DNA from: VFZS01 sp964353255
Lineage (GTDB): Bacteria > Acidobacteriota > Terriglobia > Bryobacterales > Bryobacteraceae
Assembly: GCA_964353255.1 (NCBI GenBank)
Contig: CAYGVJ010000047.1
Location: forward strand, 1-37,162
DNA length: 37,162 nt
Direction of reading: 5' to 3'
Part shown: positions 22,941 through 30,712 of the stretch, in pieces
Layout of the letters: each line of letters begins with the position of its first letter
How positions within the stretch are numbered: position 1 is the stretch's first letter
Program-made: the position numbers and the translations under genes
The notes under the pieces: generated by a model
What the model saw: only the letters and a program-made list of their open reading frames with translations
Told to the model about the DNA's origin: nothing
The model's database searches: none

Positions 22941-24061
22941 CAGTTTTGTCTCTCTTCTACAACGGGGGGCGCGGCCAACGCTTCGCTCGCGAAAGCCTCC
23001 AGGAAACGGCGCATCGCCTCGACGGGACCGATGCTGGCGCGGATGAATGGATCGAGCGGGGGTTCGAATCCGCCACCGATCAGGATCTTCTTTGCCTGCA
23101 GCGCCTGGGCGATGGCCTTGCTTCGCTCCTGCCCGCCGGCGTCAATCAGCATGAAGTTGGCGTGGCTCGGAACGAACCGAATGCCCAGGCGTGTGAGTTC
23201 CGCCTCCAGCCAAGCCTTACCCTCGCACGCCGCGCGCACGTTGCTCTCCAGGATCCAGGGCCGATCCAGGATCAACTCCGCGAATTTCGCCCCGAAGGCA
23301 TTGATCTCGTACATCGGCCGGACACGGTGCAGCGCCTGGATCATCTGCTCGTGACCGGCCGCGAAGCCCACGCGCGCGGCGGCCAGCCCCAGCGCCTTCG
23401 AGAATGTCCGAGTGACGACCAGGTGCCGGCATTCACGGATCATGTTGATGACCGTCTGCGGGTAGTAGTGGTGGTATGCCTCATCGATCAGGATCACCGT
23501 CCCCTGCCGGTCCGCCGTGCGCACGATCTCGCGCAATGCCTCATGCGGCAGAACGGTGCTGGTGGGGCTGTTCGGATTCGCGATGCAGGCCAGCTTGGGC
23601 TTGAGGTCCACGATGGGACGCAACACGTCCTCGGCCGTGAGACGCAGGCTCGCGGGATACCGGATGTCCACCCGCCGCGCCTGGAACATCCCGCAGTAGA
23701 CCGGGAACATCGCATACGTCGGGCTGAGCAGGACCACCGTGTCGCCCGGATCGACGAACACCTCGAAGCTCGCCTTGATCGCCTGGTCGGAGCCCGCCAC
23801 CAGAAACACGTTCGAACGCTGTTGGCCGATACTCCGGGCGACTCGTTCGTACAGGGGATCCAGTTCGGGGTAGGCCGACACGAATTCGGCGGTGATGGCG
23901 TTGCGCAGGACCTCGATGACGTCCTCCGGCAGATCCACCAGGTTCTCGTTCTTGTCCAGCCGCAGGTGGCCCTGACGGGACGCCGCGACATTCTGAACGC
24001 GGACCAAGTCCTTTAAGTGAGCCCGCATGGGAAGCATGGCAAAACAAGCTGTCGGAATCAT
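22940..24061 (-). CDS. HisC/CobD-like class I/II PLP aminotransferase
   Basis: A 373-residue fold-type I PLP enzyme resembling histidinol-phosphate aminotransferases and CobD-type decarboxylases. Visible are RLDKNENL near the N-terminus, SDQAIKASFEVF, NPNSPTST, DEAYHHYY and the Schiff-base Lys222 in TFSKALGLAAARVG. No histidine genes are nearby. Immediately followed by two cytidylyltransferases and a 2-hydroxyacid dehydrogenase, it probably aminates or decarboxylates the small acid that they activate. ATG at 24061 is the outermost start; 24034 or 24028 (the second and third Met) are possible. Confidence 0.85.
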   Translation of the reverse strand: MIPTACFAMLPMRAHLKDLVRVQNVAASRQGHLRLDKNENLVDLPEDVIEVLRNAITAEFVSAYPELDPLYERVARSIGQQRSNVFLVAGSDQAIKASFEVFVDPGDTVVLLSPTYAMFPVYCGMFQARRVDIRYPASLRLTAEDVLRPIVDLKPKLACIANPNSPTSTVLPHEALREIVRTADRQGTVILIDEAYHHYYPQTVINMIRECRHLVVTRTFSKALGLAAARVGFAAGHEQMIQALHRVRPMYEINAFGAKFAELILDRPWILESNVRAACEGKAWLEAELTRLGIRFVPSHANFMLIDAGGQERSKAIAQALQAKKILIGGGFEPPLDPFIRASIGPVEAMRRFLEAFASEALAAPPVVEERQN

Positions 24062-24089
24062 AACTCAGCGCTTTGCCGTAGGCACGGCA

Positions 24090-24182
24090 TCAGCCCCGGC
24101 TCTCAGGCCGGAGATCACCCCCGGCCAACGCCATAGACGATGAACCCGCTCCGCCGGTGACGGCTAGCGGTGTCTTGTCCAT
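24090..24182 (-). pseudogene. Remnant start of an NAD-dependent epimerase/dehydratase gene
   Basis: ATG at 24182, 9 bases after the stop of the upstream glycosyltransferase, begins MDKTPLAVTGGAG, the normal opening of an extended-SDR sugar epimerase. The expected next residues FI appear in another frame, as if one base had been lost (GGTTCATC where GGNTTCATC is expected). The frame ends after 30 codons and the aminotransferase begins soon after. The body of the gene is gone. Confidence 0.55.
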
Positions 24183-24191
24183 GAGCGACGC

Positions 24192-25133
24192 CTAACGCCT
24201 CCAACCCGCAGCCAGCAGGCTGATTCCCGCGTAGCTTTTCCAGAACAGCGGGAATGCCCGAATGGATTTCAGATACCAGCGGGCGCTTTCGCGCGCGTGG
24301 CCCCGCCGCTGCGCGATCCTGGCGGCGTTGAAGTAGGACAGCGCGAATCGTTTCTGTATTTTCCACTGTGGGAACGTCACGCCGCTGGTGGCCAGGTTGC
24401 GCTGCAAGACGCTCAGAACCGCCGGCACGTACTTGCCTGCGTCGCCGGACATGTTGCCGGCATGGACGGAGTATGTGCCGAGCACTTCGTGCAGGTAGTC
24501 GATTTTGGACACCCGCGCCAGGCGCACCCACAGGTCCGCATCCTCGACTCCGTCGAGTTCGCGGTCCTCCGAGAACATGCCGACCTCGATGACCTTGCAC
24601 CGCCGTGCCACTGTCGCGGACGGGGAAAGCGTGCTGCCCCCGAACAACAGCTCTTCAAAGGTAGTGGACGGACCGTACCGGCGCATCTGCGGCCGTCTGC
24701 CGGCCTCGATGATCATCTGGTCGTGACACAGCACATCGACGTCCGGGGCCATGTCGAGATGGCGCTTCACCCTCGCGAGCTTAGGCGGCAGCCATGTGTC
24801 GTCGGCATCCAGAAATGCGAGAAATTCGCCGCGGGCCAAACGAATCGCCGTATTTCGGGCTCTTCCCTGGCCCATGTTCTGCTGGTAGACGACCCGCAAA
24901 CGTGCCGATGGGTGCTCCCGGTTCCAGTTCTCGATGTACTCCTGTGTCCGGTCGGTGGAGCCATCATTGGTAATAAGGATCTCGTGGTCATCGCTGGTCT
25001 GGGCCGCCACCGAGTCGAGCGTCCGGCCAAGAAATCCGGCGGCATTATACGCCGGGATGATGACCGAAAAGAACGGTGTCGCTGCCACCGCTTCTTCGCC
25101 TTGCGGAGCCTGCGGAACAGGCGGCGGAATCAT
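24192..25133 (-). CDS. Family 2 glycosyltransferase
   Basis: A 313-residue GT-A enzyme: FFSVIIPAYNAAGFLGRTLD, ITNDGSTDRTQEYI, GQGRARNTAIRLARGE, and the metal-binding FLDADDTW. Further on comes the EDADLWVRLAR motif expected of the catalytic base region. It should transfer a sugar from a nucleotide donor to the lipid-linked glycan at the cytoplasmic face. The frame continues 100 codons upstream, but that part lies inside the radical SAM gene; the ATG at 25133 gives the classic ATGA overlap and a family-like N-terminus. Confidence 0.9.
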   Translation of the reverse strand: MIPPPVPQAPQGEEAVAATPFFSVIIPAYNAAGFLGRTLDSVAAQTSDDHEILITNDGSTDRTQEYIENWNREHPSARLRVVYQQNMGQGRARNTAIRLARGEFLAFLDADDTWLPPKLARVKRHLDMAPDVDVLCHDQMIIEAGRRPQMRRYGPSTTFEELLFGGSTLSPSATVARRCKVIEVGMFSEDRELDGVEDADLWVRLARVSKIDYLHEVLGTYSVHAGNMSGDAGKYVPAVLSVLQRNLATSGVTFPQWKIQKRFALSYFNAARIAQRRGHARESARWYLKSIRAFPLFWKSYAGISLLAAGWRR

Positions 25134-26281
25134 ACCAGCACACACCGGTTGCACGGCACGTGCTCGGACCGCCGCCCAGCCAGATGATTCGCCCGCATGC
25201 GCTCGTACGCTTCGGAGCGCCAGACCTGGGTCAACGACAGCTCGGGAAAAGTGCCGACCGAAAGCTTCGAAAGGTAATCGACATCGCACGGATTGTATTT
25301 GCCGTCGAACCACACGAATAACCGCCGCCACAGATCGGAGCAGGGGGGCTTGAGGCTGTGGACCGGCATCTCGTATGTCTTCTCCCAGGGATTGTAGGCG
25401 ACGAACACCACCTGGTCCACCAGAGCGCCCCACAACGATTCCATGTCGTCCAGGCTGGGCGACTCCGGGTGCCGCACGCCTGAAACGCGCGTGATGACCT
25501 GGCTGTGGGGGTATTCCTTCTGCCGGATCTGCTGGAAACGTTCGATATTCTTGAGAACTCGGTCCAGCTTTCCGTGCACTCGGTACTGGCTGTACAGCGG
25601 TTCGGAAGCGGCATCGGCCGAAAAGACCACGGTGCCTAAGTCCGCGCTCAGGATCGCGTGCGACATGCGCTCATCAAGGAACCAGGCGTTAGTGTTCAGC
25701 TTCAGGGCCAGGAACTTCCCGCTGGCGTAGGCCAGCATTTCCTTGATGGTCGGGCAGGTCAAAGGCTCGCCGCGGCAGGAGATGCCGATCGCCTCGATGT
25801 GGCCCTGCGCCTGGTCGATCACAGCCTTGAAGCGGTGCATCGGCATAGTGCCCATGTTATTACCGTTAGCCGCGTGCGTGAATGTCCTGTCCGTCTGGTA
25901 GCAGAACAGGCAGCGGTAGTTGCAGACGGACGTTACCTCCACCTGCAGGCACGGCGGATAATCGTCAATCCGGTTCTCGAGAGGGAACATGTCATAGCGA
26001 TACCTGTAGAACAGGTATCGCGCGAGCCGGTTATCCGGCGCCCGGTCGAATTCCGTGCGCACGAAATCCTTAAGTGCGAATTGCCCGCGCGCGTTCGCCG
26101 ATTCCCCGATCAGGTCCCGGCAGGCCTGCAGAACGATTGAGTTGCGATAGCTCTCCGGCTGTAGCTCCAATTCGCTTTGGACGCGCCGGACGCGCTCGGC
26201 CATGTCCCTCGGCGCAGTCGCTTTTTGGCGCAAAGCGATAATGCTGCTCGACTTGGCGTACAACTCCGGACGTTGTATCAT
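25130..26281 (-). CDS. Radical SAM/SPASM domain protein
   Basis: A 383-residue protein. The radical SAM cluster motif is CNYRCLFC (Cys120, Cys124, Cys127), with GISCRGEPL following as the SAM-binding GGE-like region. The C-terminal part, from KYNPCDVDYL to HVPCNRCVLV, has the spaced cysteines of a SPASM-type auxiliary cluster. Such enzymes perform radical modifications; in sugar loci they can epimerise, dehydrate or deaminate sugars, but the reaction here is unknown. The first ~100 residues are a helical extension. GGAG 9 bases before the ATG at 26281 supports the start. Co-translation with the GT2 gene is likely (ATGA). Confidence 0.85.
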   Translation of the reverse strand: MIQRPELYAKSSSIIALRQKATAPRDMAERVRRVQSELELQPESYRNSIVLQACRDLIGESANARGQFALKDFVRTEFDRAPDNRLARYLFYRYRYDMFPLENRIDDYPPCLQVEVTSVCNYRCLFCYQTDRTFTHAANGNNMGTMPMHRFKAVIDQAQGHIEAIGISCRGEPLTCPTIKEMLAYASGKFLALKLNTNAWFLDERMSHAILSADLGTVVFSADAASEPLYSQYRVHGKLDRVLKNIERFQQIRQKEYPHSQVITRVSGVRHPESPSLDDMESLWGALVDQVVFVAYNPWEKTYEMPVHSLKPPCSDLWRRLFVWFDGKYNPCDVDYLSKLSVGTFPELSLTQVWRSEAYERMRANHLAGRRSEHVPCNRCVLV

Positions 26282-26308
26282 CTTCTTTCTCCAGGTAACT
26301 GTAAATGA

Positions 26309-26446
26309 TCAGCGGCTAAAAATGAAGTTTTGGAACTTGAAACCCAGGTGGTCCGTCCACCCCGAGTAATCGACGGCAGGCAATTTGCTGCCTTCCGAAT
26401 CGGAGAGCCAAGTCTCTACATTGTGCGGCCACGGTTGTTGGCGCTT
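26309..26446 (-). pseudogene. Coding remnant upstream of the radical SAM gene, C-terminus only
   Basis: A 45-codon open frame between two stops reads like a genuine protein end: VETWLSDSEGSKLPAV, DYSGWTDHLGFKFQNFIFSR, then TGA. It lacks a start codon. The ending resembles the C-terminus of the neighbouring FkbM methyltransferase (SQNFIFIRGD), so it may be the tail of a second, deleted methyltransferase. Identification is tentative. Confidence 0.35.
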
Positions 26447-26495
26447 TCAGACATGCCACACTCGCAAAGGGTCTGCTGGATCGGATCGCACCGGG

Positions 26496-26517
26496 TAACC
26501 AGTGTACCACCTGGTTA
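26496..26517 (-). terminator. Hairpin over the FkbM stop codon
   Basis: TAACCAG (26496-26502) and CTGGTTA (26511-26517) pair perfectly around an 8-base loop, and the arm at 26511-26517 contains the TAA stop of the FkbM gene. There is no T-tract. It may attenuate transcription before the ~230-bp gap that separates the two halves of the operon, or stabilise the upstream message. Confidence 0.35.
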
Positions 26518-27366
26518 TCGCTCGCCCTCGACGTCGCCACGGATGAAAATAAAGTTCTGTGACGTTACCCCATGCTGTTCGTTGATCCAGGCGCTCTTGA
26601 CCGCTATTCGAAAGCCGGCGCTCTGCAGCCTGGCGATGATGTCGGCACCTTTCCGATTATCGCCATCGTTGTTGATTTCGATCAAGATAGAACGCAAGGC
26701 AGTCGATCTCAGAAGCTGGTCTGCCCCGGCGAGGATCTGATCTTCGATACCGTCCACGTCCAGTTTGATCAGATTTGGCTGTGGAAGATTGTAGGCGCCC
26801 ACCAGGCGATCGAGAGAGACTGAAATGGCGGCCTGCCTCAGTACCGGCCGGGATGCGGCCAGCGGTTTGCCAAAAGAATGCAAGGCCGAACCCGCCTCCA
26901 AGCTACCGACAAGGAAGTAATCGAGCGTCTCCCGGTCCGCAATCGGAGCGTTGCACGGAATGATGTTCTCTAATCGATTGAGCACGATGTTATTGCAGAG
27001 CCGGGCATAGTTCTGCGCCTCGGGCTCGAAGGCATATACGGCACATAGCGGGTTCAGTTTCGCTGCGAACAGAGAATAGAGGCCGATGTTTGCCCCAATA
27101 TCGAAGACCACATCCCCCGGACGGACGCTACCGGCCAGCCACTCAATGGTTTCGGGTTCCTTTACGGCATATGTACTGCACCGGAAGCGCTCCATTTCCG
27201 AGGATACACCGATCCGTATCTCTATCCCTGCCACGGAGCAGGTCCGTATCTGCCGGCCCAGCCTCCAACGCGCGTTTAGCAGCCGTTTCTCCAGCTTGCG
27301 ATATTGGCGCCTCGCCTGAGGCGGCGCGATCGCCTTCAAGAATGCCCGTATGTGTGTCCACGTCAC
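26515..27366 (-). CDS. FkbM family SAM-dependent methyltransferase
   Basis: A 283-residue class I methyltransferase of the FkbM family: the SAM-binding glycine motif is VVFDIGANIGLYSLFAA, with YAFEPEAQNYARL after it, and the family-typical NLIKLDVDGIEDQIL and ILIEINNDGD. FkbM proteins O-methylate hydroxyl groups of polyketides and of surface sugars; here a sugar hydroxyl is likely. GTG at 27366 lies in a GTGA overlap with the upstream GT-B-like gene. About 230 bp separate its stop from the radical SAM gene, holding a hairpin and a gene remnant. Confidence 0.9.
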   Translation of the reverse strand: MTWTHIRAFLKAIAPPQARRQYRKLEKRLLNARWRLGRQIRTCSVAGIEIRIGVSSEMERFRCSTYAVKEPETIEWLAGSVRPGDVVFDIGANIGLYSLFAAKLNPLCAVYAFEPEAQNYARLCNNIVLNRLENIIPCNAPIADRETLDYFLVGSLEAGSALHSFGKPLAASRPVLRQAAISVSLDRLVGAYNLPQPNLIKLDVDGIEDQILAGADQLLRSTALRSILIEINNDGDNRKGADIIARLQSAGFRIAVKSAWINEQHGVTSQNFIFIRGDVEGER

Positions 27367-29276
27367 GCGTTCGTGCCTCGTCGGTCCATCCCGACAGCGG
27401 GATTGGTCGCCTCCAACAACACGGCGGCGGCCCGCTCGCTACTGCGGCCATCATCCAGGTGAGTTCCGTATTGTCTTAAGAAGCTACGGTCGCGACGATC
27501 GGCGCCATATTCGCCTGCGCGCAGATAGTCTTCCAGGCGCTGGAGGAGCACGTTAGGATCGTCTTCGCAGACCGCACGGCGCGCCAGGCCGGGCAGGCAC
27601 TCCTCCGGCCAGCGCACGGTCCGCAGCAGCACGAACGCCGGAATGGCGGTACTGAGGGCTTCCAGCAGAAGCGTCGTGGGCGAATCGATAATCACGGCAT
27701 CGTGATTTAACAGTAGTTCCCCGAGGCTTCTTTCCGCGCCGATGAGAGTGAAGTTCCTCCTGCCACGCAATTCCTGCGCCCAGGGCGGTTCATAATCACC
27801 GCTGTAACCCGGCGGTAGCTTCACGGTAATCTTTAGGCCCGGCCGTACGTCCAGGAGCTTCGCTAGCCCGGCCACGATCGCCACTTGGTCGCGGAAATAC
27901 CCGTTATCGCTGAATGGAGGCGAGAATCCGCAGTACCATTGCTCTGAGTAGTAGCTCGTGACGACGTACAACAGGCACCGCCGGCTCGCCGAAACCCGGG
28001 GCCGCCGCCGGGCGGCATCTGTTAAGCGATCCAGGTTCGCGGATCCGGCGCAGACGACTTTGCACCGACGCGATGGGTTGTTTCTCTCGTAGGCCGCTTT
28101 CACGGCCTCGCCGAACACCAGCAGCACATCCGGCTCCGAAAGGTCGGTGAGATCCATTCGCTGCGTGATCCGGTTCCGGTACCAGACCGAGCCGTGCTGC
28201 CATTTGACAACCGGCACTCCGATGCTCCGGTATGCGCGCAGGATCGACCGCGTCGCGAAGTCCGCGCTGACCGCGTTCAGCACGGCCGCAACCTCACGCC
28301 GGCGCACCCGCTCGCGAACGGCGGCAACTACCGATCGACACGCGGCCGGCCCCCGGCAGGCGATCTGTAACACCGCTTCGCGCATTAACTCCAAGCCGGA
28401 GTTGTCGTCGAATGCGGCCAGCAGCTCGCGCCAGACCCGCTCGCCGCCGGCACGCTCTTCGGGCTTGAGCACGGGGAGCGCCTCCGCGGAGTAGTCAGAC
28501 CGGTCTTCGAACCGCACACGGAACCGGTCGAAGACCCACGCGTCGAGCGCCGCTGGCCAATCGTAAGCGCCGCCGAGAATTACGATGTCTTTCCCGGAGT
28601 GCCCGCTCAGAGAGCGCAAGGCTTGTCGCGTCAGGCCGGCGCGAAACAGGGACACTCTCCGCCACACTGCCGGATACTTCCTCAGTAGCGCGGAAACAGA
28701 TCGTCGCAAGCCGGCGGAGGAACGGTTTGTTCTGCGCCCCGGTGGCGGCAGCACGGCAGCTCCGGACTCCACAATCTCGGTGGGCCATCCACAATCCATT
28801 GCCTCGAGCATCCGCGGCCACGCGCCCGTTAGAGCCCAGGGACACAGCTCGCTCGTACAGCATGTGTGCGGCGGTGCACGATGAATCACGACCGACACGT
28901 TGCCATGCGCCTGCCGAATGGCGCGGAGGTACAGATCGCGAGCGACGATCCGGTCCAGGCACTGGCCGAGCTGCCAGAGATGCAATCGAAACGGCTCTAT
29001 GCCCCACTGGCGCAGAAAGCCGTCCTGCACCACCATCCCATCCAACCGCTCGGTCACTCTCCGCAGGCGTTCGAAGGCATCCACGCACGCGGCCTCGATC
29101 GAGACACCCGGACAATAATCCTCCGGGACGGAGTAGCGAATCCCATGCTGCTCCAGCGCGTACATGGCCGAGGGCCCGACAGCGATCCACTGCGCCGCGC
29201 TGTCAATGCTACCCTGGAGCAAATCCTCCACCTGGCCGGCACGCTCCGCAAATATCAGGGGGATTGTTTTCGCCAC
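27363..29276 (-). CDS. Large GT-B-like surface-polysaccharide protein
   Basis: A 637-residue cytoplasmic protein. The C-terminal half contains VVKWQHGSVWYRN, LKITVKLPPGYSGDYE and VIIDSPTTLLLEALSTAIPA, the layout of CDP-glycerol-glycerophosphotransferase-like and capsule GT-B enzymes (donor site near the final EAL). The N-terminal ~200 residues match no family known to me. It probably transfers a sugar or polyol phosphate in polysaccharide assembly. GTG at 29276 is preceded by GGAG at 9 bases. Compare the protein at 18584-20401, of similar size and order of motifs. Confidence 0.65.
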   Translation of the reverse strand: MAKTIPLIFAERAGQVEDLLQGSIDSAAQWIAVGPSAMYALEQHGIRYSVPEDYCPGVSIEAACVDAFERLRRVTERLDGMVVQDGFLRQWGIEPFRLHLWQLGQCLDRIVARDLYLRAIRQAHGNVSVVIHRAPPHTCCTSELCPWALTGAWPRMLEAMDCGWPTEIVESGAAVLPPPGRRTNRSSAGLRRSVSALLRKYPAVWRRVSLFRAGLTRQALRSLSGHSGKDIVILGGAYDWPAALDAWVFDRFRVRFEDRSDYSAEALPVLKPEERAGGERVWRELLAAFDDNSGLELMREAVLQIACRGPAACRSVVAAVRERVRRREVAAVLNAVSADFATRSILRAYRSIGVPVVKWQHGSVWYRNRITQRMDLTDLSEPDVLLVFGEAVKAAYERNNPSRRCKVVCAGSANLDRLTDAARRRPRVSASRRCLLYVVTSYYSEQWYCGFSPPFSDNGYFRDQVAIVAGLAKLLDVRPGLKITVKLPPGYSGDYEPPWAQELRGRRNFTLIGAERSLGELLLNHDAVIIDSPTTLLLEALSTAIPAFVLLRTVRWPEECLPGLARRAVCEDDPNVLLQRLEDYLRAGEYGADRRDRSFLRQYGTHLDDGRSSERAAAVLLEATNPAVGMDRRGTNA

Positions 29277-29343
29277 TTAACCCAACTCCGGCTTCGGGCC
29301 GTGCCTCGCCATCCAGTTCGTATAGGTTTACAGACTGCCTGCG

Positions 29344-30039
29344 CTACACGCACCAGTCCCTCACCGAACGCCCGCAATTCAGAAGCGTGTCCAACACCGA
29401 GAGGTTTGACATGAAGCCTCTGTTGGCATAGCGCTGCTCGTAGACAGGGCACTCGAATTCCTGCCACGCCACTTCGATGCCGGCGCTGTCGAACTTCGAG
29501 AGATCCATATACCCCCGGCCGCCGGGACCCGAGAAATAGCAGTCGCCATCCAATGCGCGGCAGATGTTAATCAGCAGTTCGCTACGCTCGCCCTCCACCC
29601 CCAGCGAGGAGGACCGTATCACCGGAGTCGGAATATCCGTCACCTGCAGCACCCACTCTATCAACGCCATGTTCAGCTCACAGAGGCTCGTCCAATCGCG
29701 GCACAACAGATCCCTGATCGCATAGGAATAGTCCTCGAAATGCGGCGCGCGGGAATAGTTCATCAGCATGGCGTTCCAGTGCTTCTTGGCCCACGGTGTC
29801 GCCGGGTCGATGCGCGTCTGGCTGATACTCTGGCCATGATTGTGAAGCACCGGCACCGTGAGCCATTGCCAACCCTTCTCCGAATTGCATTTGATCTTGT
29901 TCCGGTTTTGCAGCCCGTTCTTCTGGAACTGGACGTGGTCCAGGGCCACAAAACAATCACAGTGGGCCACTTTGTGGAAGAACCCCAGATAGGGCAGGTA
30001 CTGCGGCTGGTGAATGGCGATTCTTTTCACGACGCACAT
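29344..30039 (-). CDS. WbqC-like protein
   Basis: A 231-residue member of the WbqC family: RIAIHQPQYLPYLGFFHKVA at the N-terminus, then DHVQFQKNGLQNRNKI, WLTVPV, and SGPGGRGYMDLSKF, all standard family blocks. WbqC proteins are found in many O-antigen and exopolysaccharide loci; their biochemical role is not well established. ATG at 30039 adds MCV before the family-typical start; GTG at 30030 would give VKRIAIHQPQYLP. It stands 67 bp upstream of the GT-B-like gene and 70 bp downstream of the phosphoglycosyl transferase. Confidence 0.88.
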   Translation of the reverse strand: MCVVKRIAIHQPQYLPYLGFFHKVAHCDCFVALDHVQFQKNGLQNRNKIKCNSEKGWQWLTVPVLHNHGQSISQTRIDPATPWAKKHWNAMLMNYSRAPHFEDYSYAIRDLLCRDWTSLCELNMALIEWVLQVTDIPTPVIRSSSLGVEGERSELLINICRALDGDCYFSGPGGRGYMDLSKFDSAGIEVAWQEFECPVYEQRYANRGFMSNLSVLDTLLNCGRSVRDWCV

Positions 30040-30109
30040 GCTTCCACGGATGCGATTCTCCGGTTGTCCCCGCGCCGGTCGCCGGCACTCCGCGTCAGTT
30101 CCGCGCGGC

Positions 30110-30688
30110 TCACGAACGCCCTCGCTTCTCGCCTTCGATTCTGTCGATATTCGTGCCCGATAGAACGACGAAAACGGTTTGCAGAATGATCCTCAGGTCC
30201 AGCCAGAACGTCCAATTCTCGACGTACCAGACATCGAGGGCCGTTCTGTCTTCCCAAGTGAGCGCGACAGCCCCCTTGGCCGCTACCGGTCCGGTGATTC
30301 CGGGCCTCATCAATAGCCTCTTGCCATCTTCGGGCCGGAGCGAGTGGGCCATCAGAGGCCGCGGTCCAACGATGCTCATGTCTCCGCACAAGACATTGCA
30401 AAGTTGAGGCAGTTCATCCAGACCGATCATTCTCAGGATGCCGCCGATCCGGGTGATGGCCGGATCTTGGCCAAGTCTTCGGCATTCGCTGTCTTCCGGA
30501 ATCATCTCCATGGAGCGAAACTTCAGGACGTCGAACTCCTTGCCTTTCAGCCCCACCCGTCGATGACGGAAGAAGACGTCGCCTGGGGAAGTCAGCTTGA
30601 TTGCTACCGCAACCGCCAGCATGAGGGGCCAACCGACCGCCAGCGCCACCACCGAAACAACAATATCGAAGAGTCTCTTAATCCGCAC
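30110..30688 (-). CDS. Initiating sugar-phosphate transferase (PglC-type monotopic PGT)
   Basis: A 192-residue monotopic phosphoglycosyl transferase of minimal PglC-like length. The N-terminal re-entrant helix (RLFDIVVSVVALAVGWPLML) is followed by GDVFFRHRRVGLKGKEF, FRSM, the catalytic Asp91-Glu92 pair in GLDELPQLCNV, and MSIVGPRP. It transfers a sugar-1-phosphate from a UDP-sugar to undecaprenyl phosphate and so starts repeat-unit synthesis at the inner membrane. Short PglC-type enzymes favour UDP-di-N-acetylbacillosamine-like donors, which fits the PglF/PglE/PglD genes of the locus. GTG at 30688 with GGAAGG 7 bases upstream. Confidence 0.93.
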   Translation of the reverse strand: MRIKRLFDIVVSVVALAVGWPLMLAVAVAIKLTSPGDVFFRHRRVGLKGKEFDVLKFRSMEMIPEDSECRRLGQDPAITRIGGILRMIGLDELPQLCNVLCGDMSIVGPRPLMAHSLRPEDGKRLLMRPGITGPVAAKGAVALTWEDRTALDVWYVENWTFWLDLRIILQTVFVVLSGTNIDRIEGEKRGRS

Positions 30689-30712
30689 CTTTCGACCTTC
30701 CAGTAAGTCTGC

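Noticed and set aside
22820..24016. Plus-strand open frame of 398 codons
   Set aside because: Antisense to the HisC-like aminotransferase; Arg/His/Gln-rich shadow composition and no family motif.
25134..25433. 100-residue N-terminal extension of the GT2 protein
   Set aside because: It lies inside the radical SAM gene and is unlike any glycosyltransferase N-terminus; the ATGA junction at 25130-25133 gives a normal start.
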